Shown: positions 17,695-26,343, counted from the first letter of the stretch. The stretch: 64,000 nucleotides of DNA from PALSA-505 sp036502085 (GCA_036502085.1 DASXZD010000018.1:1-64000), one strand, 5' to 3'. Numbers and translations are program-made. The notes: a model not told the origin generated them from the letters alone.

Positions 17695-17746
17695 ATCCGT
17701 GGCAGATCAGTATCCAATCCGTGCTGAATCCGTGGTAACCACGGAT
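17695..17746. promoter_or_regulatory. phased ATCCGTG repeats and 19-bp palindrome (operator candidates)
   Basis: ATCCGTG occurs at 17695, 17717 and 17728, i.e. spaced 22 and 11 bp, on one face of the helix. The last copy forms the left arm of ATCCGTGGTAACCACGGAT (17728-17746). The sites fill the gap between the LuxR-type regulator and the secreted protein gene. Confidence 0.65.
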
Positions 17747-17807
17747 GTTCCGGCCGCATCGCAGGAGCAGGCTGCAATCACAAAGAACGTACCTGAAGGA
17801 GGACCAA

Positions 17808-18401
17808 ATGAACCAGATGCAGATCACCGCAGCCAGGACTATCCGCTCCGCATTCACCCGCCGTGCCCTCCGGGCCGCCACCGTTGCCGGCGTGGCGGTC
17901 GTTGCCCTCGGCACGGCCGGCAGCTCCTTTGCCAGCACGAGCCACCACATGCGCACGAACGGCTTTGCGGCCACCGAGGAGTGCCTGAGCTGGTCGGGCA
18001 CGATCCAGTACTTCCCGGCGCTGACCACCACGTCGCACGCCGTGACCGCCGTGCTGCACGGCACCCTGTCGAACTGCAGCTTTGACGGCATCGGCCAGAC
18101 CTTCAGCGGCACCGTGTTCGGCGACCTGACCGGCACCGCGATCAGGTCCGGCGGCTCGGTGAGCGGCACCGTGGCCATCACCTGGCCGCAGGACGCCAAC
18201 CTCAACCCGACCATCTCGCCGATCTCGGTGTCCGGATCCGCGAACAAGTTCTCGTTCTCCGGCACGGTCAGCGCGGGTGCGGGTACCGGCCAGCAGCTGG
18301 AAGGCAGCTACGACACGATCAGCACCAAGAAGATCCCCGGCGGCTCGAGCCAGAGCATCCTCGGCAGCGCCCCGTTCGGCCTGTTCATCAACGAGGGCTG
18401 A
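17808..18401 (+). CDS. secreted protein of unknown function
   Basis: 197 aa from ATG 17808, with GAAGGAGG 5 nt upstream. A Sec signal peptide is clear: basic FTRRALRA, hydrophobic ATVAGVAVVALGTAG, cleavage near SSFA. The mature part is rich in Gly/Ser/Thr beta strands (FSGTVFGDLTGTAIRSGG), with two Cys near the start (EECLSW, LSNCSF) that may pair. I do not recognise a catalytic motif. Its divergent neighbour is the LuxR-type ATPase regulator, which probably controls it. A strong hairpin follows the stop. Confidence 0.8.
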   Translation: MNQMQITAARTIRSAFTRRALRAATVAGVAVVALGTAGSSFASTSHHMRTNGFAATEECLSWSGTIQYFPALTTTSHAVTAVLHGTLSNCSFDGIGQTFSGTVFGDLTGTAIRSGGSVSGTVAITWPQDANLNPTISPISVSGSANKFSFSGTVSAGAGTGQQLEGSYDTISTKKIPGGSSQSILGSAPFGLFINEG

Positions 18402-18411
18402 CCGCCCCACC

Positions 18412-18449
18412 GCTTAGCCCCCGCCGGCCGTAGCCGGCGGGGGCTAAGC
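18412..18449 (+). terminator. strong GC hairpin terminator
   Basis: A 17-bp perfect stem (CTTAGCCCCCGCCGGC plus a closing G-C pair) with a 4-nt loop CGTA, starting 11 nt after the secreted-protein stop. There is no T-run. Confidence 0.85.
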
Positions 18450-18490
18450 CATGGCCGGTGACGGGCCATCAGGCGTGAGAAGCCCGGACG

Positions 18491-18793
18491 CTAACCGGCG
18501 CCGCCCAGTGCTGCCGGAGCCGGCGCCGTAGCGGCCATCGCGCCTAGCCGCCCGGAGAGCAGGTCCAGCTGATCGTGCGCGAGGGTGTAGCAGATCGTCG
18601 TTCCCTGCCGCCGGGTGGTGACCAGCCCGGCCTCGCGCAGCACCTTCAGGTGGGCGGAGATGGTCGGCTGGGACACGTCGAAGAACTCGGTGAAGTCGCA
18701 GGCGCAGATCCCCGGCTCGGCCGCCAGGCGCTGCAGGATGCCCCAGCGCACCGGGTGGGCAAGGGCACGCAAGACATCAATCTCGTCGGTCAC
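18491..18793 (-). CDS. ArsR/SmtB-family metal-type repressor
   Basis: 100 aa from GTG 18793. Winged HTH with ALAHPVRWGILQRL, SQPTISAHLKVLREAGLV and the wing RRQGTTICYTL. The motif CACDF (C30, C32) matches the ELCxCDL metal site of the alpha-3 ArsR class (arsenic, cadmium, lead, antimony sensors), so it may respond to a thiophilic metal. It is divergent from the questin-oxidase-family gene across an AT-rich 60-bp region that is probably its operator. Confidence 0.88.
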   Translation of the reverse strand: MTDEIDVLRALAHPVRWGILQRLAAEPGICACDFTEFFDVSQPTISAHLKVLREAGLVTTRRQGTTICYTLAHDQLDLLSGRLGAMAATAPAPAALGGAG

Positions 18794-18853
18794 CCTCTTA
18801 GTATATAGTCAGCAACTGATATAGTCTCTCTTCTATATAGAGTGGAGGCGATC
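18794..18853. promoter_or_regulatory. AT-rich divergent promoter/operator
   Basis: ATATAGTC is repeated 16 bp apart (18803-18810, 18819-18826). An imperfect TATATAGTCAGC/AACTGATATAG dyad and the palindrome CTATATAG (18833-18840) are also present. This is typical of ArsR operators overlapping -10 boxes. GGAGG at 18844-18848 is the ribosome site of the plus-strand gene. Confidence 0.6.
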
Positions 18854-19957
18854 ATGCCCGACCGAAGCGAGTCCGATCGAAGCGAGTCCGATCGAAGCAC
18901 ACCCGACAGAAGCGACGCGCACCCGCACCCGCACGACGACGTGCTCGACGAGAGCCTGAGCAGGCTGGCCGTCACCGGTCCCGAATTCCGCGGCGGCCTG
19001 TCCAACCACGGCCCGATGGCCGCCGAGGCGATGATCCGGCTCGGCCACGCCGAGGCGATCGAGCCGTGGCTCGACGGCTACCTGCGCCGGCTCGAGGAGG
19101 CGCCCCGCGCCACCGGCCGCATCACCGACCAGACCTGGCGCGAGGCGCTCGGCGTGCCGGGCCGGGTCGCCGACTGGGAGCTGTACCTGCGCGACCAGTT
19201 CGAGACGGAGCCCTGGCCGCAGGTGCTGGCCCGCTGGTGGCCGCGGCTGGTGCCGGGCCTGGCCGCCGCGGCGACGCACGGCATCATCCGCACCTCGCAC
19301 GCGGCCCGCAGCCTCGCCCAGGCGCCCACCGCCGAGCGGCTCGCCGAGCTCGCCCGCGGCCTCGCCTACTGGGCATCCGGCTATCTCGAGCTGCCCGGCT
19401 CGCCGCGCACCGCCGGCCGGCTGGACGTCGCCGCCGCCGTCAGCGGCCTGCCGGTCGCCCCCGGCCCGGTGCCGCCCGGCCTGATCACCACCCGGCTGCG
19501 GACCAGTCTGGCCGCCGAGCCGCGCTTCCCGGCGGCGGTCGGCGCGCTGCGCCCGCCCGCCGACGTCCCGGCCGGCCTGCTCGCCCTGTCCACTGCGTTC
19601 GCCCGGATCTTCCTGGTCTACGGCCGCACGCAGCCGATCGACTTCCTGCACGCGGTGACCGCCCCGGTCGCCGCGCGGTCCGCGCTCGGCCTGCTGCCCG
19701 CCGAAGTCGCCCGGCCCACCCACGACGCCCTCTGGCAGGTCGCCGCGGGACTGTACTCGGCCTACGCCGTCGACGCCGTGCCCGAGCCGCTGCCCGATGC
19801 CGACCCGCCCGCGCCCGGCACGCTGGCCGACCGCGCCGTCGCCACCGGCGACGTGCACGCCATCAAGCTGACCGAGGCCTGCCTGCGCCTGCACGCCGAG
19901 TCGCCTGACCCGCTGCTGCTGCACGCCGCCGCCCGCGTCAGCGACCTGCTCGGCTAA
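18854..19957 (+). CDS. questin oxidase family protein (AflY-like, DUF4243)
   Basis: 367 aa from ATG 18854 (GGAGG, 5-nt spacing). Family features: LSNHGPMAAEAMIRLGHAEAIEPWL near residue 45, WREALG, WPRLVPGLAAAATHGIIRTSHA with its conserved HG and H, FLHAVTAP, and a C-terminal DVHAIKLTEACLR. Fungal relatives catalyse Baeyer-Villiger-like ring opening of anthraquinones; the bacterial role is unknown. The N-terminus carries a DRSES/DRSTP pentapeptide repeat made by a 15-bp tandem. Likely repressed by the divergent ArsR. Confidence 0.85.
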   Translation: MPDRSESDRSESDRSTPDRSDAHPHPHDDVLDESLSRLAVTGPEFRGGLSNHGPMAAEAMIRLGHAEAIEPWLDGYLRRLEEAPRATGRITDQTWREALGVPGRVADWELYLRDQFETEPWPQVLARWWPRLVPGLAAAATHGIIRTSHAARSLAQAPTAERLAELARGLAYWASGYLELPGSPRTAGRLDVAAAVSGLPVAPGPVPPGLITTRLRTSLAAEPRFPAAVGALRPPADVPAGLLALSTAFARIFLVYGRTQPIDFLHAVTAPVAARSALGLLPAEVARPTHDALWQVAAGLYSAYAVDAVPEPLPDADPPAPGTLADRAVATGDVHAIKLTEACLRLHAESPDPLLLHAAARVSDLLG

Positions 19958-19967
19958 CCCGGCCCCC

Positions 19968-20330
19968 TCAGCCGTCGCGGTGGACGGTGCCGGGGGAGAA
20001 GGCGGGCAGGCAGACGGCGATGTACTCCGCGCCGTCGGCGCCGGGCGAGCTGTAGCGCACCCACTCGCCCGGCGCGGTGTGCACCGCCTGGCCTGCCTGC
20101 ACGGTCAGCTGGCCGCCGTCGAATTCGACCAGCAGGGCGCCGTTCAGCACGACCGTGAACTCGTCAAACTCGGGCCGCTGGCCAGGCTCGGACCAGCCGG
20201 ACGGGCTGCGCATGTGAGCCACGCTGAGCCGGGCCTCGCCGGTGGCGACCCGCCCGATGTACTCGTCGATCAGCTTGGGCGGCTCACCCGCGGCCGTGAC
20301 CCGGCTCGGTGCATCGATCAGTTCAGGCAT
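19968..20330 (-). CDS. cupin-domain protein
   Basis: 120 aa. A single small beta barrel: MRSPSGWSEPGQRPEFDEF, then VVLNGALLVEFDGGQLTVQ and AVHTAPGEWVRYSSP, i.e. cupin motifs 1 and 2 with reduced metal ligands (E in FDEF, H in AVHTAPG). It is cytoplasmic. An in-frame GTG 18 nt upstream (VSNTCGMPEL) is an alternative start. It converges on the questin-oxidase gene with a 10-bp gap and may be co-transcribed with the upstream DUF427 gene. Confidence 0.8.
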   Translation of the reverse strand: MPELIDAPSRVTAAGEPPKLIDEYIGRVATGEARLSVAHMRSPSGWSEPGQRPEFDEFTVVLNGALLVEFDGGQLTVQAGQAVHTAPGEWVRYSSPGADGAEYIAVCLPAFSPGTVHRDG

Positions 20331-20371
20331 TCCGCAAGTATTGCTCACGGCCCGTTCGGAGGGATCCGGCG

Positions 20372-20728
20372 TCAGCTCTCGTCGTGGACGGTCAGCGTGA
20401 CCTTGTCCGGGTAGAAGCACAGCAAGCCGGTGATGCCCTCGGCCGCGGGGATCGGCGACTGGTAGCTCCACACCACGTCCTCGTGCACCTCGCCGCCGAC
20501 TTCGGCCGACCAGTACGAGGCGTCACCCTTGAACGGGCAGGTGGTCGCCGTGCTCGTCGGCCGCAGCAGGTCGGTGCGGACGTCCTCGGGGTGCAGGTAG
20601 AAGCGGGTGGGCAGCCCGGTCTCGTCCAGCAGGACGGGCCGGTCCGTCTCGGCCAGCTTCTGCCCGTTGAGGCTGACCTCGACGTGCATGCTGGCCGGGG
20701 TGATCGTGATCGTGTGTCCTTTTGCCAT
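20372..20728 (-). CDS. DUF427 domain-containing protein
   Basis: 118 aa. DUF427 marks: the VEVSLNGQKLAETDRPVLLDETG strands, TRFYLHPEDVRTDLL, TTCPFKGDASYWS and the C-terminal FYPDKVTLTV. The fold is a small beta-tent, and the function is not established. It sits 42 bp upstream of the cupin gene on the same strand. Confidence 0.88.
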   Translation of the reverse strand: MAKGHTITITPASMHVEVSLNGQKLAETDRPVLLDETGLPTRFYLHPEDVRTDLLRPTSTATTCPFKGDASYWSAEVGGEVHEDVVWSYQSPIPAAEGITGLLCFYPDKVTLTVHDES

Positions 20729-20797
20729 GTGTGTGCCAACGGCCCGGCCGCCCCGCTGATTCCGCCGCCGACGGCGTTCCGGTCGTTGGCGGGGAGT

Positions 20798-21454
20798 TCA
20801 CTGCTCCAGGCGCGGCTCGAGTGGCCGGAGCAGGGCCGTCGCGACCTGCACCGCGTCCTCGGTGAGGTCGTGAATGTCGCCGGAATCCTCCACGATCGTC
20901 GCGGTCAGCTCGCGGATGCCGCCGAGCAGGATGATCGCCAGCGGCCGGGTCATCGGCACGGTCCCGGCCCGCCGGAACTGCTCGTTGTCGGCCAGTCGCA
21001 CGATCAGTTCGGCCAGCGCATCCATCGCCCGGCGCTGCACCTGGCGGCCCACGGCGCCGAGCGCCGGGAGCTCGCGGATCCAGCTCACGTTCAGGGCGGG
21101 CTCGGACGCGACGCTGTCCACATAGGCGACGACGGCCTGCCGGACCTGCACTTCCCAGGGCGCCGTGAGGTCAACCGCGGCCGCGATCTGCGCGCCGAGC
21201 GCCTCGTTCATCATCTCCAGGAGCGCTACGTAGCACTCCTCCCGGCTGGCGAACTCGGCGTAGAAGGTGCGGCGCGAGGTGCGGGCGTGCCGGACGATGT
21301 CGGCGATCTTGGTGTCCCGGAAGCCCTGCTCTTCGATGGACGCGGCCAGGCCGCGCATCAGCCGCTCGCGGAACGATGCGCCGTCCTCGACGTCGCCGGC
21401 CCGGCCGCCCTGGCGCGGCGCGGCGGTGTCGCGCAGGCCGGCGGCGGAGGTCAT
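20798..21454 (-). CDS. TetR/AcrR-family repressor of the P450 operon
   Basis: 218 aa. The N-terminal HTH is FRDTKIADIVRHARTSRRTF followed by YAEFASREECYVALL; the C-terminal ligand domain holds WIRELPALGAVGRQVQRRAM. ATG 21454 has GCGGAGG upstream. It diverges from the P450-SDR-monooxygenase operon, and twin 18-bp palindromes lie between the two start codons. It therefore probably represses both itself and that operon until a lipophilic substrate is bound. Confidence 0.9.
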   Translation of the reverse strand: MTSAAGLRDTAAPRQGGRAGDVEDGASFRERLMRGLAASIEEQGFRDTKIADIVRHARTSRRTFYAEFASREECYVALLEMMNEALGAQIAAAVDLTAPWEVQVRQAVVAYVDSVASEPALNVSWIRELPALGAVGRQVQRRAMDALAELIVRLADNEQFRRAGTVPMTRPLAIILLGGIRELTATIVEDSGDIHDLTEDAVQVATALLRPLEPRLEQ

Positions 21455-21505
21455 GGTCGCAACGTATCCAATCGGGGCTTGTGCTCGCCAGGGCTTGTGC
21501 TCGCC

Positions 21506-21548
21506 TGGTACTCCAGCGTACCATGATCTCTGGTACTCGCGAGTACCA
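21506..21548. promoter_or_regulatory. twin TetR operators
   Basis: A perfect palindrome TGGTACTCGCGAGTACCA (21531-21548) and an imperfect copy TGGTACTCCAGCGTACCA (21506-21523), with start points 25 bp apart, lie in the divergent gap. Immediately upstream a 17-bp unit with GGGCTTGTGCTCGCC is present in tandem (21475-21507). Confidence 0.8.
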
Positions 21549-21586
21549 GATCAGGGCCGGGCGCACCGGTGCCGCAGGGAGGCGAG

Positions 21587-22948
21587 ATGGCCGTGAACAC
21601 GCCGCAGGGGACCGCGCGGATCCCGCCCGGGCCGCGACTGCCCAGGCCGCTGCAGGGTCTGGCGTTCCTCGCCTCGCGCCGCAAAACCCTGCAGCTGCTG
21701 CGGCACCGCTACGGCCCGGCCTTTTCGATGGACATCCCGGTGTTCGGTCGGGTCGTGGCGATCAGCGACCCGGCGCTGGTCAAGCAGCTGTTCCTGACGT
21801 CGCCTGACGTTGCGGGCAACATTGAGGCCAACCTCGGCCGGGTGCTCGGCCGCGCCTCGCTGTTCAACCTGGAGGGCGCCGCGCACCACCGGCAGCGCAA
21901 GCTGCTCGTGCCGCCGTTCCACGGCAAGGCAATGCAGTCCTACGAGGCCATCATCGAGGAGGAGACGCGGCGCGAGGCCGCCTCCTGGCCGCAGGGCGTG
22001 CCGTTCGAGACGCTGGCGCCGATGATGCGGATCACGCTCAACGCGATCCTGCGCGCGGTATTCGGCGCCGAGGGTGACGAGTTCGAGGCGCTGCGCGAGC
22101 TGATGCCGCCGTGGGTGGCACTGGGATCCCGGCTGGCCGTGCTGCCGCTGCCGCGCACCGACCAGTGGCGCTGGACGCCCTGGGGCCGGTTCACTGCCCG
22201 CCGCCGCGACTTCGACGCGATCATCGACCGGCTCATCGCCAGGGCGCTGGCCGACCCCGCGCTCGCCGAGCGCGGCGACGTGCTGTCGGTCATGCTGCAG
22301 GCGCGCTACGACGACGGCGAGCGGATGACCAACCGCGAGATCGCCGACCAGCTGGTCACGCTGCTGGCGGCCGGTCACGAGACCACCGCGACCACGCTGG
22401 CCTGGGCGGTCGAGCGGCTGCGCCGCCACCCGTCGGTCCTGTCCCGCCTGGCCGAGGAGGCAGACAGCGGCGGCTCGGAGCTTCGCCAGGCCACGATCAC
22501 CGAGATCCAGCGCGTCCGGCCGGTCATCGACATCACGGCCCGGCGGGTGAAGGCCGAGTCCCTGCGCCTGGGCGAGTGGGTGATCCCGCGGGGGTACACG
22601 GTCGTGATCGGGATCGGCCTCGTGCACGCCGACGACGCGGTCTTCCCCGACGCCGCGACGTTCTGTCCCGACCGGTTCGTCGGGGTCAAGCCCGGCCTTT
22701 ACGAGTGGGTACCCTTCGGCGGCGGCAGCCGGCGCTGCCTCGGCGCGGCGTTCGCCAACATGGAGATGAACGTCGTGCTGCGCACCCTGCTGCGCGAGTT
22801 CGAGCTGAGCAGCACCGCCGAGCCCGGCGAGCGCTGGCATTCTCGCGGCGTCGCCTACGCGCCGGCCAAGGGCGGACTCGCGGTTGTGCGCCGCCGCCGC
22901 ACCGTGGCCGCCGCCAGCCAGATCCAGCCGTCCGCCGCCCGCGCATAA
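21587..22948 (+). CDS. cytochrome P450 (CYP135/138-like)
   Basis: 453 aa from ATG 21587 (GGAGG upstream). The I-helix motif is AGHETTATTL, with an ExxR-type EIQR in the K helix and the heme loop FGGGSRRCLG with Cys at residue 384. The N-terminal PPGPRLPRPLQGL and overall pattern recall mycobacterial CYP135/CYP138. It has no membrane anchor, so it is a soluble class I P450 needing a ferredoxin that is not encoded here. First gene of an operon with an SDR (28 bp) and an EthA-like monooxygenase (11 bp). Confidence 0.92.
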   Translation: MAVNTPQGTARIPPGPRLPRPLQGLAFLASRRKTLQLLRHRYGPAFSMDIPVFGRVVAISDPALVKQLFLTSPDVAGNIEANLGRVLGRASLFNLEGAAHHRQRKLLVPPFHGKAMQSYEAIIEEETRREAASWPQGVPFETLAPMMRITLNAILRAVFGAEGDEFEALRELMPPWVALGSRLAVLPLPRTDQWRWTPWGRFTARRRDFDAIIDRLIARALADPALAERGDVLSVMLQARYDDGERMTNREIADQLVTLLAAGHETTATTLAWAVERLRRHPSVLSRLAEEADSGGSELRQATITEIQRVRPVIDITARRVKAESLRLGEWVIPRGYTVVIGIGLVHADDAVFPDAATFCPDRFVGVKPGLYEWVPFGGGSRRCLGAAFANMEMNVVLRTLLREFELSSTAEPGERWHSRGVAYAPAKGGLAVVRRRRTVAAASQIQPSAARA

Positions 22949-22975
22949 CCTCGCAAACTTCAAGGAGTCCCGACA

Positions 22976-23836
22976 ATGCCCAGACTTCAGCGCCGCGTCA
23001 TCAGCGGGCGCACCGTAATGATCTCCGGGGCCGGCTCCGGCATCGGCCGCAGCCTGGCCCGCCGGCTGTCCGCGGCGGGCTCGCCGGTCGCGATCGCCGA
23101 CATCGACGAGCGCGGGCTCAAGGAGACCGAGGCCACGCTGCGCGGACCGGTGCTGGCCACCGTGCTGGACGTCCGCGACGCCGACGCGCAGCACGCGTTC
23201 GCCGCGGCCGTCCGCGAGTGGATGCCGCAGCCGCTCGGCGCGGTCTTCAACAACGCCGGCGTCGCGGTCGCCTCTTCGGTCATCGACGCGGTCCCCGAGG
23301 ACGACGACTGGCTGCGGGAGATCAACTTTCACGGCGTGGTCAACGGCACCCGTGCGTTCCTGCCCATCCTGATCGAGCAGGACGAGGGTGTCATCGTGAA
23401 CACCTCGAGCGTGTTCGGGCTGGTCGGCATGCCCTACCAGAGCGCCTACTGCGCCTCGAAGTTCGCGGTCCGCGGCTTCACCGACTCGCTGCGCCAGGAG
23501 CTGCGCGGGACCGGCGTGCACGCGGTCAACGTGCACCCCGGCGGCATCACCACCAACATCGCCCGCAACGCCCGCATCCGCAAGGACCCTGAGGGCCGCG
23601 GTCGCACCCGCGAGCAGATGGCCCGCGAGTTCGAGGCGCTCACGATGACCTCGCCGGACAAGGCGGCGCAGGTCATTCACAACGGAGTGGAACGCGGCCG
23701 TGCGCGGATCCTGGTCGGCCCGGACGCCTACCTCTTCGACGCGCTCGCCCGCGTCGCGCCGACGCGCTACTACGACGTCATATCCGTCTTGGAGGCGCGG
23801 ATCCGCGCCCGCCGGGCGTCCGCCGCGACGAACTGA
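22976..23836 (+). CDS. short-chain dehydrogenase/reductase
   Basis: 286 aa. Classical SDR: cofactor motif GAGSGIG, NNAG, catalytic Ser in NTSSVFG, YCASK active-site Tyr-Lys, and PGG after it. Preceded by AAGGAGT. A C-terminal extension with the AYLFDALARVAP segment is common in SDRs that sit beside P450 and flavin monooxygenases. In this operon it would oxidise or reduce the alcohol/ketone intermediate between the P450 and the Baeyer-Villiger step (inference). Confidence 0.9.
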   Translation: MPRLQRRVISGRTVMISGAGSGIGRSLARRLSAAGSPVAIADIDERGLKETEATLRGPVLATVLDVRDADAQHAFAAAVREWMPQPLGAVFNNAGVAVASSVIDAVPEDDDWLREINFHGVVNGTRAFLPILIEQDEGVIVNTSSVFGLVGMPYQSAYCASKFAVRGFTDSLRQELRGTGVHAVNVHPGGITTNIARNARIRKDPEGRGRTREQMAREFEALTMTSPDKAAQVIHNGVERGRARILVGPDAYLFDALARVAPTRYYDVISVLEARIRARRASAATN

Positions 23837-23847
23837 AGGGGACCGCT

Positions 23848-25416
23848 ATGGCAACCGCACCCCAGGCCAACGGCCGCCCCGCCGCTGGCTTTCCTGCCGC
23901 TGGCCGCCCGGCGGCCGGGGCCGAGCATGTCGATGTGCTGATCATCGGCGCCGGGCTGTCCGGCATCGGCGCCGCGCACCACATCCAGGCCCGGTTCCCT
24001 GGCAAGTCGTACCTGATCCTGGAGGCCAGGGACGCGATCGGCGGCACCTGGGATCTGTTCCGCTACCCGGGCGTGCGGTCCGACTCCGACATGCAGACCC
24101 TGGGGTACCGCTTCCGGCCCTGGACCCAGGCCGAAGCGATCGCGGACGGGCCGTCCATCCTCAGCTACGTGCGCGCCACCGCTACCGAGGCAAGCATCGA
24201 CGAGCACGTCAGGTTCGGCCACCGGGTCATCAGCGCGTCCTGGTCGACCGCCGACGCGCGGTGGACGGTCGAGGCCGCATTTGGTCAGGACGGCGAACCC
24301 GTCAGGTTCACCTGCGGCTTCCTGTACGGCTGCAGCGGCTACTACCGCTACGACCAGGGCTACTCGCCGCCGTTCGAAGGCGCGGAGCGGTTCGCCGGCC
24401 AGATCATCCACCCGCAGCACTGGCCCGAGGATCTCGACTACGCGGGCAAGCGCATCGTGGTGATCGGCAGCGGCGCCACCGCGGTGACGCTGGTCCCCGC
24501 GCTCACCGACCAGGCCGCGCACGTCACCATGCTGCAGCGCTCGCCGACCTACATCCTGTCGATACCGGGCAAGGACCCGATCGCCAACCGGCTGCGCAAG
24601 CTGCTCGGCAACCGCGCCAGCTACCCCATTACCCGGTGGAAGAACGTGGTGCTGGCCACCACGATCTTCCAGCTCAGCCGGCGGCGTCCCGAGCTGGTCA
24701 AGAAGCTGCTGCGGGCCGGGCTCAAGCGTCAGCTCCCGCCGGACTACGACATCGACACGCACTTCAAGCCGCGCTACAACCCCTGGGACCAGCGGCTCTG
24801 CCTGGTGCCCGACGGCGACCTGTTCAAGGCGCTCAGCGCCGGCCGCGCCTCGGTCGTCACCGGCCAGGTCAAGACCTTCACCGAGACCGGGATCGATCTG
24901 GCCACCGGCGAGCACCTGGACGCCGACATCATCATTACCGCGACCGGGCTGAACCTGCTGCTGTTCGGTGGGATGACGCTCAGCGTCGACGGGCAGCCGG
25001 TCGCCGCGCCGCAGACCATGGCGTACAAGGGCATGATGCTCAGCGGCGTGCCCAACTTCGCCTTCACCGTCGGCTACACGAATGCGTCCTGGACACTCAA
25101 GGCCGACCTGGTCAGCGAGTACGTCTGCCGGCTGCTCGCGCACATGGACGCCCGCGGCTACCGGCAGTGCGTGCCGGTGGACGACGACCCGACCATCACC
25201 CGGCGACCGCTGCTCGACTTCATGGCCGGCTACGTGCTTCGTTCGGTCGACCAGCTGCCCAAGACCGGGTCGAAGGCGCCGTGGCGGCTCGGCATGAACT
25301 ACGCCCAGGACGTCCTTACGCTGCGCTACGGCCGGATCGGCGACTCGGTCATGCGCTTCTACGGCCCGGCCCCTGCCCGCCCGCAGCCCGCCGCCGACCT
25401 GCACCCGGTCGGCTAG
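23848..25416 (+). CDS. EthA-like FAD-dependent Baeyer-Villiger monooxygenase
   Basis: 522 aa. The dinucleotide motif GAGLSG is near residue 34 and the second Rossmann motif GSGATA near 210. Between them the BVMO fingerprint FAGQIIHPQHWP fits FxGxxxHxxxW. Long stretches follow Mycobacterium EthA closely from memory (YPGVRSDSDMQTLGYRFRPW; NPWDQRLCLVP; YTNASWTLKADLVSE). The first about 25 residues are an Ala/Gly/Pro-rich extension. It converts ketones to esters, or S-oxidises substrates. Last gene of the P450-SDR operon, and probably under the divergent TetR. Confidence 0.92.
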   Translation: MATAPQANGRPAAGFPAAGRPAAGAEHVDVLIIGAGLSGIGAAHHIQARFPGKSYLILEARDAIGGTWDLFRYPGVRSDSDMQTLGYRFRPWTQAEAIADGPSILSYVRATATEASIDEHVRFGHRVISASWSTADARWTVEAAFGQDGEPVRFTCGFLYGCSGYYRYDQGYSPPFEGAERFAGQIIHPQHWPEDLDYAGKRIVVIGSGATAVTLVPALTDQAAHVTMLQRSPTYILSIPGKDPIANRLRKLLGNRASYPITRWKNVVLATTIFQLSRRRPELVKKLLRAGLKRQLPPDYDIDTHFKPRYNPWDQRLCLVPDGDLFKALSAGRASVVTGQVKTFTETGIDLATGEHLDADIIITATGLNLLLFGGMTLSVDGQPVAAPQTMAYKGMMLSGVPNFAFTVGYTNASWTLKADLVSEYVCRLLAHMDARGYRQCVPVDDDPTITRRPLLDFMAGYVLRSVDQLPKTGSKAPWRLGMNYAQDVLTLRYGRIGDSVMRFYGPAPARPQPAADLHPVG

Positions 25417-25509
25417 CGGGCCGCCCGGTCGGCTGGGTCGGCTACAGCGGCGGCCCGGGCCCGGAACTCAGGCGGAGCGGGCGGGGTGAGCGTGTGCCGC
25501 GCCGAGCGC

Positions 25510-26343
25510 CTAACGGCTCGCCGCGCGGTACACGGTCTTGATGAACCGGTCGAAGCCGCGGTCGGTGAGGATCCGCTGGGTGAGCAGCACGCTGCGGGCG
25601 CCACCGCCCACGGCGTAGCGGGTCCGCGGCCGGCTGGACTGAACCGCCCGGCCGATCACCCGCGCGACGACCGAGGGCTCGGAGGTCAGCCGCGACGTGT
25701 CCGCGGTGCGCAGCGCGCCGCCTACGGTCTTGGCCAGGCCGGCGTACGGCGTGTCGGCCGACGTCGCTTGCAGGTTGTCGGCGGAGATGCCGGCCCACTC
25801 GGTGCGGATCGCGCCCGGCTCGATGATGACGACCTTGATCCCAAACTCCGCCACCTCGGCGCGCAGGCTGTCGCTCAGCCCTTCGACCGCGAACTTGGTC
25901 GCGTGATACCAGCTGCCCAGCGGCTCCCAGATCTTGCCGCCCACCGAAGAGACGTTGACGATGTGGCCGTCCCGCTGGGCGCGCATGTGCGGGAGCACGA
26001 GCTGGGTCAGCCGGGCCAGCCCGAATATGTTCACGTCGAACTGCCGCCGCGCCTCGGCGATCGGCACGTCTTCCAGCGCGCCGTATGAGCCGTAGCCGGC
26101 GTTGTTGACCAGCACGTCGATCCGGCCCGTCGCGGCGATGATCTTCTCGACCAGCGTGACCATGCTCGGGTCGTCGGTCACGTCGACCGGCTCGACCCTG
26201 ATGCCGGCGTCGGCCAGCGCGGACATCCGGTCCACCCGGCGGGCGGCGGCATAGACCGTGTAGCCGAGCTGGGCCAGGTGGCGCGCGGTGGCGTCGCCGA
26301 TCCCCGACGACGCTCCGGTGACAAGCGCGACTTTCACTGGCAT
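25510..26343 (-). CDS. short-chain dehydrogenase/reductase
   Basis: 277 aa. TGASSGIG cofactor motif, NNAGYGSYGALED, catalytic Ser in NVSSVGG, YHATK for the Tyr-Lys pair, and EPGAIRTEW. The SYGALEDVP loop and C-terminal helix (TQRILTDRGFDRFI) match the widespread oxidoreductase group acting on retinol- or steroid-like alcohols. It converges with the EthA-like gene and is separated by 73 bp from the LysE gene upstream on the same strand. Confidence 0.9.
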   Translation of the reverse strand: MPVKVALVTGASSGIGDATARHLAQLGYTVYAAARRVDRMSALADAGIRVEPVDVTDDPSMVTLVEKIIAATGRIDVLVNNAGYGSYGALEDVPIAEARRQFDVNIFGLARLTQLVLPHMRAQRDGHIVNVSSVGGKIWEPLGSWYHATKFAVEGLSDSLRAEVAEFGIKVVIIEPGAIRTEWAGISADNLQATSADTPYAGLAKTVGGALRTADTSRLTSEPSVVARVIGRAVQSSRPRTRYAVGGGARSVLLTQRILTDRGFDRFIKTVYRAASR

